NCBI RefSeq assembly: GCF_019890635.1
Contig: NZ_JAIOAB010000008.1
Location: 99,009 to 163,008, forward strand
Length of the DNA stretch: 64,000 nt
Direction: 5' to 3'
Origin: Streptomyces sennicomposti
GTDB lineage: Bacteria > Actinomycetota > Actinomycetes > Streptomycetales > Streptomycetaceae
Under the pieces are notes generated by a model, which was given only the letters and a program-made list of their open reading frames with translations, was not told the DNA's origin and did no database searches. Positions 53,759-61,923 of this stretch are shown here, in pieces (position 1 is the first letter of the stretch; every line of letters begins with the position of its first letter). The position numbers and the translations under genes were made by a program.

Positions 53759-54678
53759 AGGAACTGGTCCGTCCCGCGCGGCTCGCGCCCGGCGCCCGGG
53801 TGGCCGTCGTGGCCCCCAGCGGCCCGGTGCCCGAGGAACGGCTCCAGGCCGGTCTGGACGTGCTGCGCGGCTGGGACCTCGACCCGGTCGTCGCACCGCA
53901 CGTGCTCGACCGGCACGAGAGCTTCCCCTACCTCGCCGGTTCCGACGCCGGCCGGGCCGCCGATCTGCAGAACGCCTGGTGCGATCCGGCCGTCGACGCG
54001 GTGCTGTGCGCCCGCGGCGGCTACGGCGCGCAGCGGATGGCCGATCTGCTGGACTGGGACGCGATGCGCGCGGCCGGGCCGAAGGTGTTCGTCGGCTTCA
54101 GCGACATCACCGCCCTGCACGAGGCCTTCGCCACCCGCCTCGGCCTGGTCACCCTGCACGGCCCGATGGCCGCCGGCGTGGACTTCGTCAAGAACGCCCG
54201 GGCGCAGGACCACCTCCGGGCGACCCTGTTCGCGCCCGAGACGGTCCGTGTGATCGCCTCCGGCGGCGCCGCCCTGGTCCCCGGCCGGGCCCGGGGCGTC
54301 ACGCTCGGCGGCTGCCTGGCCCTGCTCGCCGCCGAACTCGGCGTCCCGCACGCCCGGCCCTCGGCGGCCGGGGGACTGCTGTGCCTGGAGGACGTGGGCG
54401 AGGACACGTACCGCCTGGACCGCTACCTCACCCAGCTGCTGCGCGCCGGATGGCTCGACGGGGTGCGCGGCGTGCTGCTCGGGTCGTGGGAGAGCTGCGA
54501 GGGACCCGACCAGGTGCGGGCGCTGCTCGCCGACCGGCTCGGCGGCCTCGGGGCGCCCGTCGCCGAGGACTTCGGGTTCGGGCACTGCGAGGGGGCGTTG
54601 ACGATCCCGTTCGGCGTCGCGGCGGAACTCGACGCGGAGGACGGCACGTTGACGCTGGAGGCCCCGGCGCTGCGCTGA
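53755..54678 (+). CDS. LD-carboxypeptidase (S66 family)
   Basis: A 307-residue serine peptidase of the LdcA/MccF type. The nucleophile is S116 in VGFSDITALHE, and the Glu and His of the triad lie in LEDVGEDTYRLDRYL and GHCEGALTIPFG. LdcA cuts L,D-tetrapeptides during peptidoglycan recycling; MccF relatives give immunity to microcin C-like nucleotides. The GTGA overlap couples it to the S9 peptidase gene. Confidence 0.92.
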   Translation: MKELVRPARLAPGARVAVVAPSGPVPEERLQAGLDVLRGWDLDPVVAPHVLDRHESFPYLAGSDAGRAADLQNAWCDPAVDAVLCARGGYGAQRMADLLDWDAMRAAGPKVFVGFSDITALHEAFATRLGLVTLHGPMAAGVDFVKNARAQDHLRATLFAPETVRVIASGGAALVPGRARGVTLGGCLALLAAELGVPHARPSAAGGLLCLEDVGEDTYRLDRYLTQLLRAGWLDGVRGVLLGSWESCEGPDQVRALLADRLGGLGAPVAEDFGFGHCEGALTIPFGVAAELDAEDGTLTLEAPALR

Positions 54679-54733
54679 GGGACGGCCTGATTACGCGGAA
54701 CTGATGACACGTCAGGACACCCCGCGGCGGTGT

Positions 54734-54762
54734 TTGACGAGGTCCGGCACGTGTCCCAGCAT
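54734..54762 (+). promoter_or_regulatory. Promoter TTGACG - 17 bp - CAGCAT
   Basis: A good -35 (TTGACG, 54734-54739) and a passable -10 (CAGCAT, 54757-54762) at optimal spacing. The predicted transcription start falls at the left arm of the inverted repeat that follows. Confidence 0.5.
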
Positions 54763-54764
54763 GA

Positions 54765-54804
54765 GGGCAGCCGGTACTTACCGGTAGGTAAGTACCGGCT
54801 GCCC
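54765..54804 (+). promoter_or_regulatory. Perfect 18-bp inverted repeat at the transcription start
   Basis: GGGCAGCCGGTACTTACC and its exact complement are separated by GGTA. The inner part (CTTACC-GGTA-GGTAAG) has the look of a TetR-type operator. If transcription starts from the adjacent promoter the repeat lies at about +1 to +40 and also forms an RNA hairpin just before the ribosome-binding site. Confidence 0.75.
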
Positions 54805-54819
54805 CGCTGTGGAGGTCCT

Positions 54820-56616
54820 GTGTCCCGTCGCGCGCCCGGAGTCCGCGCCGCCCTCGCCGCCGCCCTCGTCACGGCGCTCGCCGCAGCGCCGGCCCTCGCG
54901 GCGCCCACCGCGCTCGCCGCCCCCGCGACGACCGGTGAGTACGGCGTCACCGCCCTGCGGTTCACCGTCCGCGCGGGCGACCGCACCTGCGCGATCGACG
55001 CCGACGTGTACCGGCCCGCCGGCGTGGACCGCGCCCACCCGGCGCCCGCCGTGCTCACCACCAACGGCTTCGGCGGCAGCAAGAACGACGGCTCGACGAA
55101 CGCGACCGGCGCGGCCCTCGCCCGGCGCGGCTATGTGGTCCTCGCCTACTCGGGCCTCGGCTTCGGCCGCTCGGGCTGCCTGATCTCCCTCGACCACCCC
55201 GGCATCGACGGCCGCGCCGCCTCCGGGCTGATCGACTTCCTGGCCGGCGCCCGCGCCGCCGACGACGGCGCCCGCGCCGACTACGTCACCCTCGACCGCC
55301 CCGGCGACCCGCGCGTCGGCATGGTAGGCGGCTCCTACGGCGGTGCGGTCCAACTCGCCGCCGCCGCCGTGGACCACCGCATCGACGCGCTCGTCCCGAT
55401 GGCCACCTGGAACGACCTGGCCCGCTCCCTCGCCCCGAACAACGCGCTCGGCGCGGGAGGAGTCCCCGGCGCGTTCAAATGGCAGTGGACCGACGGCTTC
55501 TACCTCGTCGGCGAGAGCCGGCCGCTCCTCGAGCCGTCCCTCGACCCCTCCCGGATCAACTCGCTGACCTGTCTGCACTTCGCGACCGGCTTCTGCGACA
55601 CCGTCCGCACCCTCAACTCCGGCGCCTTCCCGCCCGCGAGCACCGCGCGCCTGCTCGCCTACGCCCGCGGCGTCTCACCGGCGTCCTACCTGGCCCGGGT
55701 GACCGCGCCCACCCTGCTGGTCCAGGGCCAGGCCGACACCCTGTTCAACCTCGACGAGGCCACCGCCACCTACCGGGCGCTCAAGGCCCACGGCGCCGAG
55801 ACCAGGATGATCTGGCAGTCCTGGGGCCACAGCGGCGGCGTCACCGGCCCCGGCACCGGCGAACTCGACCTGGCGCGCGGCGACCTGGAGTCGAGCTACG
55901 TCGGCAGACGCGTCCTCGCCTGGTTCGACCGCCATCTGCGCCGCCACCGCGGGACGGGCCCCGGACCGGAGTTCGCCTACTACCGCGACTGGATCGCCGA
56001 CCCGGACCACACCTACGCCACCGCCGACCGCCTCCCCGCGCTGAACCGGACCCTGTACCTGTCGGGCGACGGCACCCTCGTGACGAACCCCCGCCAGATC
56101 GTCCGCGGCAGCCGCTCCTACGCCAACCAGCCGCTGCCCAGCAGCCATTCGGAGAGTTCACTGGCCGCACTCACCGGGCTGCCCGACCCCGCGCCCCACG
56201 ACACCGAGGGCACGTACCTCGGCTGGACCAGCGCCCCGCTGGAGCGCGCCCTCGACGTCGTCGGCGCTCCCCGCGCCACCCTCAGGGTGCACTCGCCGGC
56301 CGCCGAACAGGCCCAGCGCTCCACCGACGCCGCCGACCGGCTCGTCCTGTTCGCCAAGCTGTACGACGTCGCGCCCGACGGCACCCAGTCCCTCGTGCAC
56401 CGGCTGATCGCCCCCGTACGCGTCCCCGACGCCACCCGGCCCTTCACGGTGGCCCTGCCGGGCATCGTCCACCGCTACCAGCCGGGCCACCGGCTGCGGT
56501 TCGTGATCGCGGCGAGCGACGACGCCTACTTCGGCAACCGGGGGATCAAACCCGTCACCGTCACCGCCGCGCCCGGCGACGCCGGCACCCTCCGGCTGCC
56601 CATCGTGGGCGACTGA
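54820..56616 (+). CDS. Secreted CocE/NonD-family hydrolase (X-Pro dipeptidyl-peptidase type)
   Basis: A 598-residue exported hydrolase. Residues 1-28 are a signal peptide (SRRAPGVRAALAAALVTALAA, here in part, then APALA). The catalytic domain has S172 in GGSYGGAVQLAAA, GLGFGRSGC and a histidine in WGHSGG; the C-terminal beta jelly-roll closes the protein. Family members are proline-specific dipeptidyl-peptidases or acyl-ester hydrolases. The GTG has GGAGG upstream with a 4-base gap. It is separated from the S66 gene by its own promoter and operator-like repeat. Confidence 0.92.
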   Translation: MSRRAPGVRAALAAALVTALAAAPALAAPTALAAPATTGEYGVTALRFTVRAGDRTCAIDADVYRPAGVDRAHPAPAVLTTNGFGGSKNDGSTNATGAALARRGYVVLAYSGLGFGRSGCLISLDHPGIDGRAASGLIDFLAGARAADDGARADYVTLDRPGDPRVGMVGGSYGGAVQLAAAAVDHRIDALVPMATWNDLARSLAPNNALGAGGVPGAFKWQWTDGFYLVGESRPLLEPSLDPSRINSLTCLHFATGFCDTVRTLNSGAFPPASTARLLAYARGVSPASYLARVTAPTLLVQGQADTLFNLDEATATYRALKAHGAETRMIWQSWGHSGGVTGPGTGELDLARGDLESSYVGRRVLAWFDRHLRRHRGTGPGPEFAYYRDWIADPDHTYATADRLPALNRTLYLSGDGTLVTNPRQIVRGSRSYANQPLPSSHSESSLAALTGLPDPAPHDTEGTYLGWTSAPLERALDVVGAPRATLRVHSPAAEQAQRSTDAADRLVLFAKLYDVAPDGTQSLVHRLIAPVRVPDATRPFTVALPGIVHRYQPGHRLRFVIAASDDAYFGNRGIKPVTVTAAPGDAGTLRLPIVGD

Positions 56617-56644
56617 ATCCGGCCGACCGGATTAGGGTGGCGGC

Positions 56645-57196
56645 ATGCCGCACACCGCCTCCCCGTACCTCGCCGAAGGCCCCCGCGTGGGCATCCGTCA
56701 CTTCACCCAGGACGACGCCGCCGAGTTCACCGCCCGCGTCCGCGAGAGCCTCGACCTGCACCGCCCGTGGCTCTTCCCGCCGGCCACCGCGGAGGCGTAC
56801 GCCGCCTACGCCGGACGGCTGATCGAGGACGAGGACCGGGCCGGCTACCTGGTCTGCGACAGGGACGACGGCGCGATCGCCGGCTACATCAACATCAACA
56901 ACATCGTGCGGGGCGCCTTCCAGTCCGGCGCGCTCGGCTACGGCGCCTTCGCGCACGCCGCCGGACGCGGACTGATGAAGGAGGGCCTGAACCTCGTCAT
57001 CGGCCACGCCTTCGGCCCGCTGGGACTGCACCGGCTGGAGATCAACGCCCAGCCGGGCAACACCGCCTCCCTCGCCCTGGCCCGCTCCTGCGGATTCCGC
57101 CTGGAGGGCTACTCGCCCGGCATGCTCTACGTCGACGGAGCCTGGCGCGACCACGAACGGTGGGCGCTCACCGCCGAGATGCGGACTTCCGGTTGA
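56645..57196 (+). CDS. GNAT-family acetyltransferase (RimJ/RimL type)
   Basis: A 183-residue acetyltransferase. VGIRHFTQDDAAEFTARVRES opens the domain, GALGYGAFAHAAGRGLMKEGL is the acetyl-CoA region, and HRLEINAQPGNTASLALARSCGFRLEG is the RimJ/RimL element, here noted by its NTASLALARSCGF part. Such enzymes acetylate N-termini of ribosomal or other proteins. Its 3' end overlaps the converging DUF6204 gene by 29 bases. Confidence 0.93.
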   Translation: MPHTASPYLAEGPRVGIRHFTQDDAAEFTARVRESLDLHRPWLFPPATAEAYAAYAGRLIEDEDRAGYLVCDRDDGAIAGYININNIVRGAFQSGALGYGAFAHAAGRGLMKEGLNLVIGHAFGPLGLHRLEINAQPGNTASLALARSCGFRLEGYSPGMLYVDGAWRDHERWALTAEMRTSG

Positions 57197-57515
57197 TCTT
57201 CATCGTGTCGAGGTCCGTCGCGGTCGAGCGCAGCTCCCCGAAACCGTAACCGAGTTCCCGCAGCGTCGTCTCCGCGCGGTCCTCGGCGATCGCGGCGGCC
57301 ATCTCCTCGCCGTCGGCGGCGTCGGACACCACCACGTAGCGCATCGAGAAGTGCTTCAGCGGCGCCGCCTCGTACGACAGCGAGCCCTCCTCGGTGAACC
57401 GCATGCTCGTCAGGCCGTGGTCCGCCGCCTCGGCCAGCAGCCGTTCCCGCGCCCGCTCGGTCAGCCCGTCCCAGGCGCCCCGGACGATGACCCGGTAGGT
57501 GTGCTGCTCGCTCAT
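57168..57515 (-). CDS. DUF6204-family protein
   Basis: A 115-residue protein with TYRVIVRGAWDGLTERARERLL at the front and YGFGELRSTATDLDTMKI near the end, matching the small actinobacterial family I know as DUF6204. No function is known. It runs against the acetyltransferase gene and overlaps its end. The start at 57515 is chosen over 57632, which adds Gly/Arg-rich residues. Confidence 0.85.
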   Translation of the reverse strand: MSEQHTYRVIVRGAWDGLTERARERLLAEAADHGLTSMRFTEEGSLSYEAAPLKHFSMRYVVVSDAADGEEMAAAIAEDRAETTLRELGYGFGELRSTATDLDTMKINRKSASRR

Positions 57516-57678
57516 CGGTCCTGCTGCTCCTCGTCGCGTTCCGTCCCCGTGCCGAAGGACCGACTGTACGCGGCCCGGACCGCGCCGCCCACCTGATTTG
57601 AGCCCCGTTCCCGATCCGCCGCCTTTGCGCAATCCTGACCGCCACCGCCCCTGGTCAGCTCACCGGCGACCGGGTTCC

Positions 57679-59643
57679 ATGGTGATCGTGACGACGATCC
57701 GACATGAGGTACTCACGCTGCCCGCCGCACCGCTCGGGCCGGACAACCCGCTGCCGGCGCTGCGCCCGCTCGACGAGGTCCACCGCATCGAGGACCGGGA
57801 CAGGGCGGGCCTGCCGCACGACATGGCCCGGCAGATCGGCTACGCCCCGCTGCACAGCCTGCTCCCCGCGCCGGTCCGCGACGGCTACGGCAGAACCCGC
57901 CAGGACCGCACGATCGACGCCCTCGTCCTCGAGAACGACCGGCTGCGCGCCACCGTGCTGCCCGGCCTCGGCGGTCGGATCGCCTCCCTCGTCCACCTGC
58001 CCACCGGCCGTGAACTCCTCTACCGCAACCCGGTGTTCCAGCCTGCCAACTTCGCCCTGAACGGCGCCTGGTTCTCCGGTGGCGTCGAATGGAACATCGG
58101 CGCCACCGGCCACACCACCCTGTCCTGCGCACCCCTGCACGCCGCCCGCGTCCCCGCCCCCGACGGCGGCGCCATGCTGCGCCTGTGGGAGTGGGAACGG
58201 CTGCGCGACCTGCCCTTCCAGGTCGACCTGTGGCTGCCCGACGGCTCCGACTTCCTGCACGTGGGCGTCCGCGTCCGCAACCCGCACGAGCGGCCCGTGC
58301 CCACGTACTGGTGGTCCAACATCGCCGTCCCCGAGGAACGCCGGGTGCTCGCCCCCGCCGAGGAGGCCTGGAACTTCGGCTACGAGCGCCGCCTGCGCCG
58401 GGTCCCCGTCCCCGCGTACGACGGCGTGGACCGCACCTACCCCCTCAACAGCCCGTACGCCGCCGACTACTTCTACGAGGTCCCCGACGGCCGCCGCCGC
58501 TGGATCGCCGCGCTCGACGAGCACGGCGACGGGCTGGTGCAGACCTCCACCGACGTGCTGCGCGGCCGCAAGCTGTTCGTGTGGGGTTCCGGCGCCGGCG
58601 GCCGGCGCTGGCAGGAGTGGCTCACCGAGCCCGGCACCGGCGGCTACTGCGAGATCCAGGCGGGCCTGGCCCGCACCCAGCTGGAACACGTACGCCTGGA
58701 GGCGGAGAGCGAGGTGGCCTGGCTGGAGTCCTACGGTCCGCTCGACGCACCCCCGCCGGCGGGGGAGTGGCGGGCCGCCGTACGGCGCACCGAGCAGCGG
58801 CTGGAGGCCGTACTGCCGCGGGCCGCCGTGGACGCCGCCTACGCCGCCTGGAAGCCGTACGCCGACGCCGAACCGGAGGAGATCCTGAGCACCGGTTCCG
58901 GCTGGGGAGCGCTCGAAGTGCTGCGCGGCGGCTGGAAGCTGCCCGGCACGCCGTTCGCCGAGTCGGCCATGGGCGAGGAGCAGGAACCGTGGCGGCACCT
59001 GCTGCGCGTCGGCTCCCTGCCCGAACCCGAACCGTCCGGGCCGCCCGGACCGAGCCTGGTCGCCCCGCACTGGCGCGACCTGCTGGAGACGGCGCCCGCG
59101 ACTCCGGCCGCCGAGTACCACCTCGGCGTCGCCCAGTGGCACGCCGGCGACCGGGCGCAGGCGGTGCGCAGCTGGGAGCGGGCGCTCGAACTCGCCCCGG
59201 CGCACTGGCCGTCGCTGCGCTGTCTGGCCGTGGCCGACCGGGACAGCGAGCACCACGAGCGCGCCGCCGACCGCTACCGGCAGGCCTTCGACGGCCTGTG
59301 CGCGGGGCGTCCGGGCGACGACGAGCGGTGGACGGCGGCCGCCGCCGCGCTCGGCCGCGAGGCGATCGAGGCGCTGCTGCGGGCCGGACGCCCGGCCGAG
59401 GCCCGCGCGGTGTGGGACCGGCTGGACGCGGCCACCCGGGCCCGCGGCCGGTTCCGGCTGATCGAGGCGGAGCTGCTGCTCGCCGAGGGACACGCCGAGC
59501 GGGCGCGGGCCGTCCTCGCCGAGGACTTCGAGGTCGCCGACCTCAGGGAGGGCGACGAACGGCTCGGCCAGGTGTGGCGGCGGTCGGGCGGCGGCGAACT
59601 GCCCGCCCGCTACGACTTCCGGATGCGCCCCGACCCCTCGTGA
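57679..59643 (+). CDS. DUF5107-domain TPR protein
   Basis: A 654-residue protein. Residues about 30-330 contain the DUF5107 beta-sandwich fold (LVLENDRLRATVLPGLGGRIASLVH, GGVEWNIGATGH, EIQAGLARTQLEH), related to galactose-mutarotase-like proteins that bind sugars. The C-terminal third has tetratricopeptide helices (AEYHLGVAQWHAGDRAQAVRSWERALELAP). Its carbohydrate-binding role is inferred from the fold; the ligand is unknown. ATG at 57679 or the GTG three codons later may be used. Confidence 0.9.
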   Translation: MVIVTTIRHEVLTLPAAPLGPDNPLPALRPLDEVHRIEDRDRAGLPHDMARQIGYAPLHSLLPAPVRDGYGRTRQDRTIDALVLENDRLRATVLPGLGGRIASLVHLPTGRELLYRNPVFQPANFALNGAWFSGGVEWNIGATGHTTLSCAPLHAARVPAPDGGAMLRLWEWERLRDLPFQVDLWLPDGSDFLHVGVRVRNPHERPVPTYWWSNIAVPEERRVLAPAEEAWNFGYERRLRRVPVPAYDGVDRTYPLNSPYAADYFYEVPDGRRRWIAALDEHGDGLVQTSTDVLRGRKLFVWGSGAGGRRWQEWLTEPGTGGYCEIQAGLARTQLEHVRLEAESEVAWLESYGPLDAPPPAGEWRAAVRRTEQRLEAVLPRAAVDAAYAAWKPYADAEPEEILSTGSGWGALEVLRGGWKLPGTPFAESAMGEEQEPWRHLLRVGSLPEPEPSGPPGPSLVAPHWRDLLETAPATPAAEYHLGVAQWHAGDRAQAVRSWERALELAPAHWPSLRCLAVADRDSEHHERAADRYRQAFDGLCAGRPGDDERWTAAAAALGREAIEALLRAGRPAEARAVWDRLDAATRARGRFRLIEAELLLAEGHAERARAVLAEDFEVADLREGDERLGQVWRRSGGGELPARYDFRMRPDPS

Positions 59644-59655
59644 CCGGCCGTGCGC

Positions 59656-60003
59656 TCAGACGCGGCGGTCCACGTACTCGTACACCGCGCCGTCCGGGTG
59701 CACGGCGATGAGGTTGCGGCCCGCCGGCGTCGCGACCGGCCCGGCGACGACCCGCGCGCCGAGTTCGGTCAGCACCCGGTGCGCGTCGTCCAGGTCCTCG
59801 ACGGCGATGGTCGCCGCGACCTTGCGCAGCACCTCCAGTTCCGCTTCGGGCCCGCTCATCAGCAGGAAGCAGCCGACGGCCGCCACCTGCACGCCGGCGC
59901 GCTCGAAACGCAGGGCTGTGCCGCCCGCCAGACGTTCGTAGAAGGGGACCGCGGTCTCCAGGTCGTCGACACAGACGCGCAGGCTGGCTCCGAGAATCTG
60001 CAT
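59656..60003 (-). CDS. VOC-family (glyoxalase-like) protein
   Basis: A 115-residue single VOC domain. LRVCVDDLETAVPFYERLAGG opens it and NLIAVHPDGAVYEYVD gives the second metal-ligand strand (E in YEYV). Family members are metal enzymes or binding proteins for small molecules. It is convergent with the DUF5107 gene. Confidence 0.88.
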   Translation of the reverse strand: MQILGASLRVCVDDLETAVPFYERLAGGTALRFERAGVQVAAVGCFLLMSGPEAELEVLRKVAATIAVEDLDDAHRVLTELGARVVAGPVATPAGRNLIAVHPDGAVYEYVDRRV

Positions 60004-60113
60004 GCGGACGAGCCTAGTTGGTGCGGGCGGCCCGGCAGGAGAGTGTCCCGGCATCGCAACGCCCGTCCGGTGACGGCGAGTTACGGCCTGCCCGGTACGG
60101 GTACTCGCCGTGG

Positions 60114-60647
60114 ATGGAGCGCTTGGATCACCTTGAGCACCTTGACGAGCACCTGGTCGAAGAGCTGGCGCGGGTGGCGCGCGAGACGGTGCGCGACGAA
60201 CTGCGCGAGCAGACCCGCCGACGGCGGCGCACGGCCGTGCTCTACGCCACCTCCGGCGCCGCCGCACTGTACGCGGGCGCGGCCGTCGCCCTCGCCGTGG
60301 GACTGGCCCTGGCGACCGCCCTGCCCGGCTGGGCGGCGGCGCTGATCACCGCGGCCGTCTTCGGCGCGGTGGCGTACGCGCTGCGCGGCGCGGCCCGCTC
60401 CGGCGCGGGGCGGCCGCGGGTGCCGAACGGGACCGGGCCGCAGGGGCACGCCCCGGCCGGACCGGACGCCGCAGGGGCGAGCGGCCTCGCGGACGGGACC
60501 GGCGGCCTCGCGGGAAGGACCGGTGATCTCGCGGCCGACGCCGGTCGCGGGCACGGCGGCGGCGCGGGGCGTCCTGCGGTGCCGCCGAAGCCCGCCGTCC
60601 CGCCCGCCGTGCCGGTCCCGGCACGGCGGGACGGCCGCGAGTCCTGA
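60114..60647 (+). CDS. Holin-X-like (phage holin family) membrane protein
   Basis: A 177-residue protein with an N-terminal charged helical segment (LDHLEHLDEHLVEELARVAR), two transmembrane helices (about 42-62 and 65-84), then a low-complexity Gly/Ala/Pro tail. This pattern matches the actinobacterial holin-X/superfamily III proteins, which are chromosomal and not usually phage-linked. No endolysin is next to it. Function unknown. Confidence 0.75.
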   Translation: MERLDHLEHLDEHLVEELARVARETVRDELREQTRRRRRTAVLYATSGAAALYAGAAVALAVGLALATALPGWAAALITAAVFGAVAYALRGAARSGAGRPRVPNGTGPQGHAPAGPDAAGASGLADGTGGLAGRTGDLAADAGRGHGGGAGRPAVPPKPAVPPAVPVPARRDGRES

Positions 60648-60692
60648 CGCCGGAATCCCCGACTGGACGGGTACCGGAAGTCCCGAACCGGA

Positions 60693-60738
60693 CGGGTAGG
60701 GGCGCCCGTCGGCTCGAGCCGACGGGCGCCCCTACCCG
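60693..60738. terminator. 46-nt perfect palindrome, bidirectional terminator
   Basis: Twenty-three bases from CGGGTAGGGGCGCCC onward are perfectly complementary to the next 23, centred on GGCTCGAGCC. It lies between the converging holin-like and LLM oxidoreductase genes. Confidence 0.85.
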
Positions 60739-60748
60739 ACTCCCGCTC

Positions 60749-61705
60749 TCACTGCGGCAGTTGCGGCAGCACCTTCGTGCGGTAGAAGTCGAAGAAGCCG
60801 CGCTGGTCGGCGCCGATCTGGTTGACGTAGACGCGGTCGAAGCCGGTGTCGGCGAACTCCTTCAGGGCGGCCACGTGCTGGTCGGCGTCGTCGCCGCACA
60901 CGACGTTCTCGCGGACCATGTCCTCGGTGACGAGCGGCTTGAGCTGCTCGAAGTGGCGGGGACTGGAGAGCACCTGGCCCATCTCGCCGGGGAGTTGCTC
61001 GTTGTACCACAGGTCGTGCACGGTGCGGACGCACTCCTCGCGGTCGGCGCCGAAGCACACCTTCGTGCCGCCGCTGACGAGTTTGGCGCCGCCCCCGCCC
61101 TTGCGGTACTGGGTGACCATCTCCTCGTCCGGCATCATCGTGATGTAGCCGTCGCCCACGCGCGCCGCCAGCGCGGTCGCCTTCGGGCCGAACCCGGAGA
61201 CGTCGATCGGGACGGGCTCCTCGGGCACGGTGTAGAGGCGGGCGTTCTCCACGGTGTAGTACGTGCCGTGGTGGGTGACCTCCTCGCCGGTCAGCAGCCG
61301 GCGGATCACCTGCACCGCCTCCTCCAGCATGTCCATCCGCACCCCCGCGGGCGGCCAGCGGTCGCCCAGGACGTGCTCGTTCAGCGCCTCGCCGGTGCCC
61401 ACGCCGAGCCGGAACCGGCCCTCGGTCATCACCGCGCTGGTCGCCACCGCCTGCGCCACCACGGCCGGATGGATCCGCACGGTCGGACAGGTCACCGCGG
61501 TCTCGATGGGCAGGGACACCGCCTCGGACAGCGCCCCGATCACCGACCACACGAACGGGCTCTGGCCCTGCGCGTCGTTCCACGGGTGGTAGTGGTCGGA
61601 GATCCACAGCGCCTGGAACCCGGCCTGCTCGGCCATTCTGGCCTGCTCGACGAGGTCCGCCGGACCGTACTGCTCGCACGAGAGGAAGTAGCCGTACTCG
61701 GGCAT
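60749..61705 (-). CDS. LLM-class F420-dependent oxidoreductase (TIGR03557-like)
   Basis: A 318-residue luciferase-like protein. EYGYFLSCEQYGPADLVEQA, ALWISDHYHPWNDAQGQSPF and GVGTGEALNEHVLGDRWP match the F420-dependent glucose-6-phosphate dehydrogenase-like subgroup. It should reduce or oxidise a substrate with cofactor F420; which one is unknown. The ATG at 61705 has GGAGG eight bases upstream. It is not close to the other LLM gene of this window in sequence. Confidence 0.92.
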   Translation of the reverse strand: MPEYGYFLSCEQYGPADLVEQARMAEQAGFQALWISDHYHPWNDAQGQSPFVWSVIGALSEAVSLPIETAVTCPTVRIHPAVVAQAVATSAVMTEGRFRLGVGTGEALNEHVLGDRWPPAGVRMDMLEEAVQVIRRLLTGEEVTHHGTYYTVENARLYTVPEEPVPIDVSGFGPKATALAARVGDGYITMMPDEEMVTQYRKGGGGAKLVSGGTKVCFGADREECVRTVHDLWYNEQLPGEMGQVLSSPRHFEQLKPLVTEDMVRENVVCGDDADQHVAALKEFADTGFDRVYVNQIGADQRGFFDFYRTKVLPQLPQ

Positions 61706-61880
61706 GGAGGGACACCTCCGGGACATGGGCGGGCGGGGGACGCGCTGCCGAGTACCCGGCGCGGACGGCGGAAACCGGAGGCGGGGCGCCCGCGGACCGG
61801 TCCTGAGGCACCGCGCCCGGCCTGCTGCGGCGGCCCCGCGGCCGGGGCGGCGCACGTTTGGCCGACCCGGCCAGGGGGAC

Positions 61881-61894
61881 GCGGAAAGTTCCGC
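61881..61894. promoter_or_regulatory. 6-2-6 palindrome GCGGAA-AG-TTCCGC
   Basis: In the divergent gap between the LLM oxidoreductase and the flavoprotein genes, 30 bases before the GTG of the latter. Candidate operator. Confidence 0.4.
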
Positions 61895-61923
61895 ACCAGG
61901 CACGACCGCGCCGGAGGCCAACC

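Noticed and set aside
53755..54678. S66 protein as microcin C immunity (MccF) system
   Set aside because: No microcin biosynthesis or transport genes are adjacent, and neighbours are general peptidases; LdcA-type recycling is simpler.
60114..60647. Holin-like gene as sign of a prophage
   Set aside because: No integrase, capsid, tail or lysin gene is present, and this holin-X type is common on actinobacterial chromosomes.
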